Assembly: GCA_964019425.1 (NCBI GenBank)
Contig: OZ025817.1
Location: 744,001-808,000 of the forward strand
Length of the DNA stretch: 64,000 nucleotides
DNA from: Flectonema sp. DT1601
Taxonomy: Eukaryota; Euglenozoa; Diplonemea; Diplonemida; Diplonemidae
Direction of reading: 5' to 3'
Part shown: piece after piece, positions 40,033 through 50,724 of the stretch
How the letters are laid out: each line of letters opens with the position of its first letter
Position numbering within the stretch: the stretch's first letter is position 1
Program-made: the position numbers and the translations under genes
Notes under the pieces: model-generated
The model's database searches: none
What the model was told of the DNA's origin: nothing
What the model saw: the letters and a program-made list of their open reading frames with translations, nothing else

Positions 40033-40966
40033 TCATTCGTGTTATCATTGTTTTTTTATCGATCGACTATGTCGATCACTTTCTATTTTCCGTCCTGGTC
40101 AAGACGCTAAACTGATTGTTTTTTTTTCAAAATTAATAAAAAAGAATATAAAAAAAATAAAAAAAAAAGAATAAACAATGTTATCATTGTTTTTTTTTTA
40201 TCGTTCGACTTTGTTGACTAATTTCTATTTTCCGTTTTTTTTTCTTTTTTTAAAAAATAAATAAAAAGAATTTAAAAAAGAATCGGCAAACTTCACTTTT
40301 TACTTACTAACTCACACTTTTATTTTGTTTGTGCGCAACCGGTAGAAAATCCTAATAAAGGAATAGGTAGTTACGCTGCCACAATTCTCTTTCTACCGAA
40401 CAATGGGTTTGTAGGTACAAAAAAAAAAAAAAAAAAAGAATAAACAATGTTATCATTGTTTTTTTTATCGATCGACTATGTCGATTACTTTCTATTTTCC
40501 GTCCTGGTCAAGACGCTAAACTGATTGTTTTTTTTTTTCAAAATTAATAAAAAAGAATAGAAAAAAAAATAAAATAAAAAAAATAGAATAAACAATGTTA
40601 TCATTGTTTTTTTTTATCGTTCGACTTTGTTGACTATTTTCTATTTTCCTTTTTTTCTTTAAAAAATAAATAAAAAGAATTTAAAAAAAAAAAAAAAAAG
40701 AATAAACAATATTATCATTGTTTTTTTTTATCGATCGACTATGTCGATCACTTTCTATTTTCCGTCCTGGTCAAGACGCTAAACTGATTGTTTTTTTTTT
40801 TTTTTCAAAATTAATAAAAAAGAATATAAAAAAAATACAAAAAAAAGAATAAACAATGTTATCATTGTTTTTTTTTATCGTTCGACTTTGTCGACTAATT
40901 TCTATTTTCCGTTTTTTTTCTTTTTTTAAAAAATAAATAAAAAGAATTTAAAATAAAAAAAAAGAA
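40033..40966 (+). repeat. Satellite array, + orientation
   Basis: Two monomer types alternate. Type A contains ATCGATCGACTATGTCGATC and CCGTCCTGGTCAAGACGC; type B contains ATCGTTCGACTTTGTCGACT and lacks the second block. Both begin with AACAATGTTATCATTGTT. T8-12 and A10-18 tracts separate the blocks. A ~140-base non-satellite insert lies at about 40283-40420. The array is interrupted by a transposon at 40967 and resumes at 45769. Confidence 0.9.
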
Positions 40967-41165
40967 GGAAAATTCTCCGTTGCTACCCCAAAACTTTATT
41001 TTTCTCCGTTGTAGTCCACCTAAAAGAATTTTTCTCCGTTGTGTTTTTTTTTCTTTTTTTTTTTCGCTGTTGTGTGCCACCTAAACTTTTTTTTCGCTGT
41101 TGTGTGCCACCTATATTTATTTTTCGCTGTTGTGTGCCACCTATATTTATTTTTCTCTGTTGTGT
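40967..41165 (+). repeat. Left terminal and subterminal repeats of the MULE
   Basis: Seven spaced copies of TTCTCCGTTG or TTCGCTGTTG (about 40973, 41003, 41032, 41063, 41093, 41123, 41153), several followed by GTGCCACCTA. The inverted counterparts are at 45635-45768. Such arrays commonly serve as transposase-binding sites. A T tract of more than 80 bases (41190-41276) follows. Confidence 0.8.
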
Positions 41166-41189
41166 GTCACTTGACCTTTTTTCCCTTTT

Positions 41190-41278
<89 letters not shown>

Positions 41279-41925
41279 TTTTTTTTTTCGCCGAAGCGAA
41301 GATGCCGGGAAGAAACCACATGCTAGTACAGTTCTTTTACTTTTCTTTGTCTGCTGGAATTCTATCTGAGAAAACCGGTAGTCTTTAAAATTGTAAGCCA
41401 AGTACAAGTTGCCTCCTGACGGGTATATTGTGGGTAGTTCGAAAACGTTGCTCTCCAAAATATAACAAGACTCTACTCCACCCGCGTCAGGCGCATCTCT
41501 TGTCTTAGCCCTAGCATGCTACGTTGGAACATTGTCACCAGCCCGGTGGACCAAGTTGTAATTATTGCCCCTGGTTTACTCATCACTCTTCCGTGTGACG
41601 GCGGTTATTCCCTAATAACCTGTTGTATGCTTTACCTAAGTCTTTTACTTTTTTCTTCTTCGCACGCTGTCGGTTTCCACCTTCGACGCAGTCAATCTTG
41701 TTCCGCCTTGGTTGTTTTTGGAAGAGCTAAGCTAAGTGGCAAGGTTTCACTAACAGATCGACTTTTTGTCAGCATCTCAGGCTTCTTTTTGCCGAGGACG
41801 TGCGGCTTTCTTTGAGGTCTCACAGTGACACTTTTAAAAGAAATTATCTATTCCGGTGGGTATAAAGGGGGGGGGGGGGTGGGGGAGGAGGAGGGGGAGG
41901 GGACGTGTGAGTACACCCACAGATC

Positions 41926-42495
41926 TCAGCAGTCGTCTTTAAGTCTCTTCCCCGGACTCAGGTTGGTCTTCTCTGAGTCCGCGGAACTGTATGGCGATAT
42001 CTTCTTCTTTGTCTTCTCGTTCGAGGATGGGCACGACCTCGTCCTCCTGTGTCTTGGTGTACTGTCTGGGTGATCCAAGGCTCTGGAGGCGGTCTCCACT
42101 CCGGCGGTCCAACATCTTCGACAGGTCGTTATCTGGCACTTCGTGCATCTGCTCCTGAACCATTTCCGTTGCAACAATCTATGGCAGAAGTCGCATTTGA
42201 CCCTTGGTCCCTTTTGCAACGGCGGTGCATGGTCACATGTCGGTCGGGTATCTTCGGTATCGTTTGTGGAGACATCGGAGCTACTTGTCCCCGTCCGGGG
42301 TGGGCTGCTCCTTGCTCTTCTGGTCTTCGGTGTCGGATCTTCTGTAGAGCTGTTATGGCTGTCGAGGTCTAGCGTTCTGGCCACAGGGGGAGTGTGGGTC
42401 TCCTTGTCGTATGCTTGTAACTGCGATGACGGGCTGGACAAGTCGCGTTCCTCCTTGGTGAGGATGTCTACTGGTTCTTCAGAGGTGTCACACAC
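41926..42495 (-). CDS. Second MULE-internal gene: Cys-rich protein, function unknown
   Basis: An open frame of about 190 codons transcribed divergently from the transposase. The first ~110 residues are Ser/Thr/Pro/Asp-rich and disordered. A compact cysteine cluster follows, RVKCDFCHRLLQRKWF then CTKCQITTCRRCW: three CxxC pairs in 30 residues, recalling the C-terminal zinc-binding domain of piggyBac-type transposases. No ATG lies at the frame's 5' edge (it begins with GTG), so an upstream exon is likely; a frame at 42758-43066 on the same strand (EISRQVLTERLG) is a candidate. It could be a MULE accessory gene, in the way MuDR has two genes, or captured host DNA. Confidence 0.45.
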   Translation of the reverse strand: MCDTSEEPVDILTKEERDLSSPSSQLQAYDKETHTPPVARTLDLDSHNSSTEDPTPKTRRARSSPPRTGTSSSDVSTNDTEDTRPTCDHAPPLQKGPRVKCDFCHRLLQRKWFRSRCTKCQITTCRRCWTAGVETASRALDHPDSTPRHRRTRSCPSSNEKTKKKISPYSSADSEKTNLSPGKRLKDDC

Positions 42496-43283
42496 TTCAT
42501 TGTCGAGAGCGTCCGGTCGAGAGCGTTTTTTTTTCCCTTTTTTTTTTTTTTTTTTTGTGCACCTGTCTACCTGGTTAGTTAGTTAGATACCATACACTCA
42601 TCTGATGGATTGATTGAAAGCTAATAACACAAACGGTTAAGGATGTGATGACTTGGGAAATGATAAAAGTAATCTTCCTTCTGGAACTTCTGCTCAGTAC
42701 ACGCAAATGCATCTTGACACGCGGGAACCCTTCGGGCAGTACTGCGCTCTTGATAATTTAAGGTAGCCTTAAAAAAGCTCTCATGCTTGCATGAGTTAGA
42801 TACCCTGATAACCCGGTCAGAAACAGGAGTGTCGCTTGCGACCAGGCTGTCTGTAACTCGCAGGTGTCTTGGCCTTGAAATTCGGTTGGAATGACGTGTA
42901 AGAGGACAACAGTTCTCTGTAAGGTGACCCAGCCCTGCACACATACCGTTCTTTGCATGCACTTGTAGTAAAACTCCCAGAGGCTGAGAACACTATCAAG
43001 ACCTGACGAACAACCCAACCTTTCCGTGAGTACTTGTCTGCTAATCTCGTCAAGCCAGATGAACATCGTACAAACGTTATCTCAACATCCGTGTGCGCTT
43101 AAGGTGAGAGGGTGTTCATGGAAACTTTGTGGCTGAAAATAAATTTTGGTAGTGGTTTTAGGGATTCTCATTTTTTTCTTGCTGTTCTGGACCTAGGTCC
43201 CCTTGATAGTTTGTTTGTTTTTTTACTCTACGTTTCCAGATAATAACTACTCAACACCTACCTACCTACCTACCTACTACCAA

Positions 43284-45413
43284 ATGCCTGGAAACATGGA
43301 CTCCCCGCAGACTGCACCTGTGATCGCATCTGAGGATACTGTTACACCTGTCCCGACCATAAACGTGCCGGTGTTCAATGTTCCGACACCAACCCTGGGA
43401 CGTGTCTTCCCTAGCGAGAGTGCACTCCTGGCAAGCGTCACCCTCGCCTGCTGCTCCACTGGAAGGAGGTTTAGCAGACAAAAGCGTGAGAACCGGATAT
43501 CGTTCCATTGCACATCCGACTCATGTGAGTGGAGGGTGTGCGCTACAGGGAGTTGTGAAGAGAGAACTGTGACGGTGTCACAGCTGCGGCATACGGACGC
43601 TTGCAACCCTGGGGAGGGGAGGGTGTACGGGCTCAAGACCACAATAGCCTACCTTTCCCTGGCAAAATACAAGGAGTTGGGTACAAAATATAAAAAGTCC
43701 CACCTTGTACAAGACTTAAAGTCTTGCGGCATAACAGTAGGGAAGGATACTGTATACCGGGCCCTCGGAGAGGCCGATAAAGAGATCAATGGTGACCCCC
43801 ATGAGGGATTTGCCTGGTTACAGGCCTGGTTCACCTCACTGGCGGAACAAAACCCCGGTACCCAGTGGGACATAAAAGAAGAGGGTGGAAGGTTTAAGTC
43901 CTTTTTCCTTGCTTTGGGGGCATCGCTGGAGGGTGTAGGTGCATGTCCGGGGGGATTTGGGGTTGTTGATGGGTGCTTCTTACGAGCACATTACTTGGGG
44001 ACATTGCTTACATTTGTTGCAATGGACCCACTGGGAAGTCAATTCCCTGTGGGTTTCGCCTTGATAGGCAATGAAGACGCCGAAGGGTGGAAGTACTTCC
44101 TTGGGAAGCTGGAGTCGGCGGTGAAGGTTCCGGAGTTTTTGGGCGAAGGGTTTGGCCTTATGGCCGATCAGGACAAGGGCCTACTGTCGGTGCTTCGTGG
44201 GGATTACAACGATGTGATTGCCCTCAAATGCACACAACACATGGGTCGAAACATCAAGGCCAAGTTCAGCAAGGAGATGTTTGGTAGGTTTAAACATCTG
44301 TGTACGGCACCTTCATACAGGTTCCTACCCATGTTTGATGCTCTTGGTGAGTCTGCGGAGGAGAACGAGCTTGAAGTGCTCCACGAATACCTGGATGAAA
44401 AGGAGCCTGAGACTTGGGCTCGCGGTGCAATCCGCTCTAGGACGTACAATCAAAGTACGAACAACCTGGCTGAAGGGTTTAACAATGTTATCTCTTCAGC
44501 CAGGGACAAGAATGTGTTGGGGATGCTTAACAGCATTGTCAGCATTGTGCAGAAGTGGCACTACGAGCGACGGCGTAGTGCGCACGATGCAGAGGGTGAT
44601 GACGAGATGGTTTTGGGGTGGGTGCGAGAGATCGTGGAGACGGCTGCCGTTGAAGCAGCAGTGTTCACTGTTGAACCAGTGATGCACGAAGGCGAAGTGT
44701 TTGAAGGTATGGTATCTTTCTCGGGGCTTGTAGAATCATCTGCAGGGATAATAACAACAAACAGCGAACGTTGTACATGGACAGAGGCAGGAGTTGGTCA
44801 AGCTGGTGGGTAAAGAAATGGCTTGCACCTGTTTGCTCCCAGAGCAGACTGCCTTGCCATGCGTTCATACCTGTGCGGCTATCAGGTACTTCTTATTTTT
44901 GTCTTTTTGTTGTCGTGGTCAACGCTACTTGTGGCGAATTAATTGGACTAAATAAACAGGTTTCTTGGTTTCAACGAGATGCAGTACGTTCCAACCTGCT
45001 TTCGTTTGGGAGCCTTACGAAAGGCGTATGACGACCCAGTACGGCCAGTTGGGCTGTATCAGTTTCAGTCGGCGAAGACTGAACTGTTACCGCCAACAAC
45101 GAAGAAGCCGAAGGGTGCCCCCACGAAGAGGATTCCTTCCAAAGGGGAGGGAAAGAACTTGTGTAGTCGTTGTGGTAAGGTGGGCCACAATAAGACTACG
45201 TGTAAAAACCCCTTACACGAGAAGTCGGCCCCGAAGAAGTCAGCCCCTAAGACATCGGCCCCCAAGAAGTCGGCCCCCAAGAAGTCGGCCCCCAAGAAGT
45301 CGGCCCCGAAGAAATCAGCCCCCAAGAAGACTGTCGATACATCGACTAGGAGAAACCGGATATCCGGAAAGAGAAAGAAGTGTGATTCAAGTTCATCATC
45401 TGATGAGCTTTAA
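43284..45413 (+). CDS. MULE transposase, three exons, 665 residues
   Basis: Exons 43284-44706, 44765-44885 and 44960-45413. The introns are 58 and 74 bp with GT and AG ends, and the frame is kept throughout. The ATG at 43284 is preferred to the TTG frame start at 43203 because a TTTCCAG acceptor and CTAC repeats lie between. Residues ~45-105 are a MuDR-type N-terminal Cys/His module. The RNase H-like core has D229 (VVDGCF), D295 (MADQDKG) and E397 (AEGFNN), the MULE DDE triad. Exon 2 supplies a SWIM zinc finger, C495-x-C497 ... C507-x-H509, only in frame if both introns are removed. Exon 3 adds a CCHC knuckle (C583, C586, H591, C596) and about eight APKKS repeats forming a basic tail. All catalytic and zinc residues are present, so the copy may be active. 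Confidence 0.85.
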
Positions 45414-45768
45414 TATTTTTCGATGCAAGGTCATCATCTGATTCATTTATAGTGTTTTCTATTCTTGCTTTATAAACTTTTCGTCTAACAAGGAAACACT
45501 GTCAAGAATGTGAGAAGATGTGAAGATTCTACCTCTGATTTTTTTTCTTATTTCTTTTTTCTTTTTTTTTTTTTTTTTTTTTTTTCCAGAAAAAAAAATT
45601 TTTTTTTAGAGAAAAAAAAAAAGTGCTGGTACCCAACAGAGAAAAAAAAAAAAGAGTTGTTCACAACAGCGAAAAAACTTTTTGGGTGCAGGCAACGGAG
45701 AAAAAAAAGTTAAGGTGACAGGCAACGGAGAAAAAACTTTTTTTTATGTAGGCAACGGAGAATTCTCC

Positions 45769-46575
45769 AAAAAAGAATAAACAATGTTATCATTGTTTTC
45801 TTATCGATCGACTATGTCGATCGCTTTCTATTTTCCGTCCTGGTCAAGACGCTAAACTGATTGTTTTTTTTTTCAAAATTAATTAAAAAAAAATATAAAA
45901 AAAAATAAAAAAAAAAAGAATAAACAATGTTATCATTGTTTTTTTATCGTTCGACTTTGTCGACTAATTTCTATTTTCCGTTTTTTTTCTTTAAAAAATA
46001 AATAAAAAGAATTTAAAAAAAAAAAGATTAAACAATGTTATCATTGTTTTTTTATCGATCGACTATGTCGATTACTTTCTATTTTCCGTCCTGGTCAAGA
46101 CGCTAAACTGATTGTTTTTTTTCCAAAATTAATAAAAAAGAATATAAAAAAAAAACAAAAAAAAAAAGAATAAACAATGTTATCATTGTTTTTTTTTATC
46201 GTTCGACTTTGTCGACTAATTTTTATTTTCCGTTTTTTTTTCTTTAAAAAATAAATAATAAGAATTTAAAAAAAAAAAAAAAAAGAATAAACAATGTTAT
46301 CATTGTTTTTTTATCGATCGACTATGTCGATCACTTTCTATTTTCCGTCCTGGTCAAGACGCTAAACTGATTGTTTTTTCTTTAAAATAATTAAAAGGAT
46401 TTTAAAAAAAAAAAAAAAAAAAAAAAGAATAAACAATGTTATCATTGTTTTTTTTTCTATCGATCGACTATGTCGATTAATTTCTATTTTCCGTCCCGAT
46501 CGAGACGCTAAACTGATTGTTTCCTTTTTTTAAATAATAAATATAAAAAAAAAAAAAAAAAAATAATAAAAAAAG
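45769..46575 (+). repeat. Satellite array, + orientation (right of the MULE)
   Basis: Continues the A/B alternation broken by the MULE. The last unit (46429-46540) has a variant CCGTCCCGATCGAGACGC block. It ends at a T- and CT-rich stretch (46576-46772) in which only homopolymers are seen. Confidence 0.9.
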
Positions 46576-46772
46576 AGCATCTCCCTGCTATCCTCATATC
46601 CCCACAATAATATTATACCTTTTCATTTTCTCTTTCCTTTTCTGGTCTTTTTTTTTTTTTTTTTTCTTTTTTTTCCTTTTTCATACAACGTTTTTTATTT
46701 ATATTTTATTTTTTTCTTTATTTTTTTCATGTTTGATTATTTCCTCTTCATATTTTTTTTTTCCTTTCTTTC

Positions 46773-47935
46773 TTTTTTTTTTTTTTTTTTTCTCTGCCTC
46801 TCTCTTAATTCTGTTCGTTTCTTTGAAACGAAAATTCATTTGAATATTATTCCTTGGTCAGCAACAGTCATTGTCGCCCTCTGGGCCTGTTAAAAAAAAA
46901 AAAAAAAATAAAAAGAAAGTTTACATCGGGAATAGGGCAGGAGCCAAAAGCTCCCAGTCCGTTACTTCCCACTCTATCGAATTCAGCCTAGTGAAAGTTC
47001 GCCTGTCTCTTTAGAAATTCTTTCTAGGGGTTTATTTTCCCCTGTTTTTAAAAAAGTTTGAGAGGGAGGCGGGAGGTTTTCTTTTCTTTTGTTGGCTTTT
47101 ATTATCAACTCTTCCAAGAAGATAACAATGCGTTTTAGAACGCTGTCGTGACGCCACGTGAACCTCCCTTGTGTTAAAGAGACAGGACAGCCTGTTAAGA
47201 CATGCCTGAGGGTAGGATTCACTTTGCCACACAAAACACAATTTTGGTCCACATTGGTGATGTTCCACCTCTTTAAATTATCTTGTGAGGGGAGGGTGTT
47301 TGTAACCGCTTTCAGTTGAAATGAGATATAGGCAGGATTTCCCTCCCTAAGTACCTTATTCCAGGTGAAGTCGTTTATCATACATTTAGACCACTCCTTC
47401 CACTGACCTTGGACTAAGAAGTTGAATTTCCAGGTGAGATTTGGACTGTTAGCTTTTGGCTAAGGCCCTCCCTGAAGAGCAAGAACAAAAAAACTACTCA
47501 CACCTGAAGAAAACATACACAAAGAACACACTGTAAGCTGTGTGTGTATTTTGTGTTTGTCACAACAGGAGAGAAAAGAAAGAATGTCAAGGTTGGTCAC
47601 CTTGCCTATCAACGCACAACATTGGTGGTCTCTACTAGACCCTGAGTGATCCCACTGGATCTCTCATCGTTCATAGTACCCTGTGTGAAGTTATAAAATC
47701 AAAGGTAAACTATGAACTACAAATGACTTAGCCTGTTATTATAATGCCACAGGCAGGCCTTGCATTCAGCAACTATCCAGCAGTGCTTGGACCGACACGC
47801 TAGAGATACCAAGTCACTTGAGATACCTCCTTGTAAATTAATTCCCGGTATTTCAAATTTGAATTGACAGTGTCAACTCTGCTTGCTGCTCTTGTTCATG
47901 TGTTGTCTCATGAAAGTGATCTTAACTCCTATAAA
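46773..47935 (-). mobile_element. Truncated LINE copy (RT C-terminus, 3' UTR, poly(A) tail)
   Basis: Read on the minus strand: an upstream segment with GAGATACC repeats (47935-47791), a segment shared with the other LINE fragments (47790-47437), the end of a reverse-transcriptase reading frame (47381-46983), a 3' UTR, and an A tail (46791-46773). This copy ties the other fragments together as one family. It lacks nearly all of the reverse transcriptase. Confidence 0.75.
46983..47381 (-). pseudogene. LINE reverse transcriptase, C-terminal zinc-binding region only
   Basis: 132 codons. The core CVLCGKVNPTLRHVLTGC is a C-x2-C-x8-H-x4-C finger followed by GRFTWRHDSVL, the layout of the zf-RVT domain near the C-terminus of many non-LTR retrotransposon proteins. 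Reading frame continues upstream (QWKEWSKCMINDFTWNKVL) before it joins the segment shared with other fragments. The catalytic palm is absent, so the copy is a dead fragment. Confidence 0.75.
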
Positions 47936-48056
47936 AAGAAAAAAAAAAAAAGAAATCAAAAAAGAAGAATTTTCAAACGAAGTTATAACAACCCCTACCA
48001 CCCATTATGATCAATTCCGCTTGTTTTTTTTTTTTTTTTTAAAAAACAAATAAAAA

Positions 48057-48949
48057 TAAAAATAAAAAAAAATTATAAAAGATCAAACAATGTTATCATT
48101 GTTTTTTTTTTATCGATCGACTCTGTCGACTAATTTCTATTTTCCGTTTTTTTTTTTTTCTCTTTAAAAAATAAATAAAAAGAAATTAAAAAAAAAAAAA
48201 AAAAAGAATAAACAATGTTATCATTGTTTTTTTATCGATCGACTATGTCGATTACTTTCTATTTTCCGTCCTGGTCAAGACGCTAAACTGTTTTTTTTTT
48301 TTAAAAATTAATAAAAAGAATATCAAAAAAAAAAAAAAAAAAAAAAGAATAAACAATGTCATCATTGTTTTTTTATCAATCGACTATGTCGATTACTTTC
48401 TATTTTCCGTCCTGGTCAAGACGCTAAACTGATTGTTTTTTTTCAAAATTAATAAAAAAAGAATATAAAAAAAAAAAATAAAAAAAAAAAAGAATAAACA
48501 ATGTTATCATTGTTTTTTCTATCGTTCGACTTTGTCGACTAATTTCTATTTTCCGTTTTTTTTCTTTAAAAATAAATAAAAAGAATTTAAAAAAAAAAAA
48601 AAGAATAAACAATGTTATCATTGTTTTTTTATCGATCGACTATGTCGATCACTTTCTATTTTCCGTCCTGGTCAAGACGCTAAACTGATTGTTTTTTTTT
48701 CAAAATTAATAAAAAAGAATATAAAAAAAAAAATAAAAAAAAAAAAGAATAAACAATGTTATCATTGTTTTTTTTATCGATCGACTCTGTCGACTAATTT
48801 CTATTTCCTTTTTTTTCTTTAAAAAATAAATAAAAAAAATTTAAAAAAAAAAAAAAAAAAAGAATAAACAATGTTATCATTGTTTTTTTTATCGATCGAC
48901 TATGTCGATTACTTTCTATTTTCCGTCCTGGTCAAGACGCTAAACTGAT
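48057..48949 (+). repeat. Satellite array, + orientation
   Basis: About seven monomers in A/B alternation, ending exactly at TAAACTGAT where a LINE fragment begins. Confidence 0.9.
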
Positions 48950-49670
48950 GAGTTGAGTTTACCAGGTGAGATTTGGACTGTTAGCTTTTGGCTAAGGCCC
49001 TCCCTGAAGAGCAAGAACAAAAAAACTACTCACACCTGAAGAAAACATACACAAAGAACACACTGTAAGCTGTGTGTGTATTTTGTGTTTGTCACAACAG
49101 GAGAGAAAAGAAAGAATGTCAAGGTTGGTCACCTTGCCTATCAACGCACAACATTGGTGGTCTCTACTAGACCCTGAGTGATCCCACTGGATCTCTCATC
49201 GTTCATAGTACCCTGTGTGAAGTTATAAAATCAAAGGTAAACTATGAACTACAAATGACTTAGCCTGTTATTATAATGCCACAGGCAGGCCCTGCATTCA
49301 GCAACTATCCAGCAGTGCTTGGATGTCCTGATCTTCTTCTAAAAAAAAGAAAGAAAAACAAAACTGTAGCTGGGATCACTCAGGATCAACAGACTACCAA
49401 TGCTACCTGTTGTACTTGCTCACTATGGGGGGTGATGCCAAACACCCAGAAGTACTAAACTGCTTTCCTTCTTGCTGCCCAGGTTTCTGACCAGAACTAA
49501 TAGAAAATAAAAAGTAGATGGGAAACAATAAAAAGTAAAATGCATATAACTGAAGTTAAACAAGACAAATGAAGTAACAGATCAGAACAGATAGGGAATA
49601 AAAAGAAAAGATATAGGCAAGCGTTATTGTAGTAAAAGATAACAAATAAACAAATGCAAGTATCAACACA
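48950..49670 (-). mobile_element. LINE-family fragment, inverted relative to 39228-39948 and 54902-55603
   Basis: Near-identical to those two fragments over most of its length, including the stretch whose plus-strand translation reads MPQAGPAFSNYPAVLG; that short frame recurs in all three copies but is antisense to the LINE and probably not coding. Its far end (TGCAAGTATCAACACA) matches the start of the 54902 copy. It abuts satellite DNA directly on the left. Confidence 0.7.
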
Positions 49671-49678
49671 TGATTTAA

Positions 49679-50568
49679 TTACACCAGCAGCTAACAAACA
49701 ACATAAAATTGAAGATCAGTTGCCAGAGTATTTCAACCATGGTAGAATACTCGCCCCTCTGGCAGGGATTATCCCAGACTTGTCCTTTAATCTAGTTGGA
49801 CACCATGGCTTACAACCCTTCCAGAGGGAAGCACCATTATGACTTCTATTTTTTTTCTTCAAGAAAATCATAAGGTGGGAACAAAGAAAAATTAATAAAA
49901 AAGAATATAAAAAAAAAATAAAAAAAAAAGATTAAACAATGTTATCATTGTTTTTTTTATCGTTCGACCTTGTCGACTAATTTCTACTTTCCGTTTTTTT
50001 CTTTAAAAATAAATAAAAAGAATTTAAAAAAAAAAAAAAAAAGAATAAACAATGTTATCATTGTTTTTTTATCGATCGACTATGTCGATCACTTTCTATT
50101 TTCCGTCCTGGTCAAGACGCTAAACTGATTGTTTTTTTTTCAAAATTAATAAAAAAGAATATAAAAAAAAAAATAAAAAAAAAAAATGAATAAACAATGT
50201 TATCATTGTTTTTTTTATCGATCGACTCTGTCGACTAATTTCTATTTCCTTTTTTTTCTTTAAAAAATAAATAAAAAAAATTTAAAAAAAAAAAAGAAAA
50301 AAGAATAAACAATGCAGTTTAGATGTCTTAGGTGTTAATAGGGGGTTCCTCTTAGCATTTTTCTTTGTTCCCACCTTATGATTTTCTTGAAGAAAAAAAA
50401 TAGAAGTCATAATGGTGCTTCCCTCTGGAAGGGTTGTAAGCCATGGTGTCCAACTAGATTAAAGGACAAGTCTGGGATAATCCCTGCCAGAGGGGCGAGT
50501 ATTCTACCATGGTTGAAATACTCTGGCAACTGATCTTCAATTTTATGTTGTTTGTTAGCTGCTGGTGT
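49679..50568. repeat. ~208-bp inverted repeat (49679-49887 / 50359-50568) flanking a short satellite block
   Basis: The two arms are nearly perfect reverse complements; ACCAGCAGCTAACAAACAAC at the left matches GTTGTTTGTTAGCTGCTGGT at the right. The left arm has a short frame (EYFNHGRILAPLAGIIPDLS) that stops after REAPL, probably the end of a transposon reading frame. Between them lies + oriented satellite (49891-50314) and a short unique piece. Confidence 0.8.
49891..50314 (+). repeat. Short satellite block, + orientation
   Basis: About four monomers enclosed by the inverted repeat. Beyond the right arm the next array has the opposite orientation. Confidence 0.9.
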
Positions 50569-50724
50569 ATCTGAATTTCGATAAAGTGGGAAGTAACGGA
50601 CTGGGAGCTTTTGGCTCCTGCCCTATTCCCGATGTAAACTTTCTTTTTATTTTTATTTTTTTTAACAGGCCCAAAGGGCGACAATGATGGTTGCTGACCA
50701 AGGAATAATATTCAAATGAATTTA
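50569..50724 (+). mobile_element. LINE 3' UTR fragment
   Basis: Matches 38344-38500 (GGGAAGTAACGGACTGGGAG through ATTCAAATGAATTT). It is truncated at both sides, joining the inverted-repeat arm on the left and reversed satellite on the right. Confidence 0.7.

Larger units (their letters stand above)
40967..45768 (+). mobile_element. Mutator-like DNA transposon (MULE), apparently complete, 4.8 kb
   Basis: The ends are inverted repeats: GGAAAATTCTCCGTTGC at the left against GGAGAATTCTCCGTTGC read inward from the right, one mismatch in 17. Flanks are a perfect 9-base direct repeat AAAAAAGAA (40958-40966 and 45769-45777), the Mutator-type duplication, inside satellite DNA. Subterminal copies of a TTCTCCGTTG / TTCGCTGTTG motif recur about every 30 bases at both ends. 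The element carries a three-exon transposase on the plus strand and a cysteine-rich frame on the opposite strand. Its base composition is near 50% GC, sharply above the surrounding satellite. Confidence 0.9.

Noticed and set aside
41190-41276. Poly-Phe/poly-Lys reading frames across the long T tract
   Set aside because: Homopolymer artefacts; tract length is also uncertain in any assembly.
43203-43283. Upstream start for the MULE transposase
   Set aside because: It would begin with TTG and include a CTAC microsatellite and an acceptor-like TTTCCAG; the ATG at 43284 is more natural.
49276-49458. 60-codon conserved frame (MPQAGPAFSNYPAVLG) as a host gene
   Set aside because: Found in three LINE fragments, antisense to the LINE reading frame and tied to the repeat's copy number.
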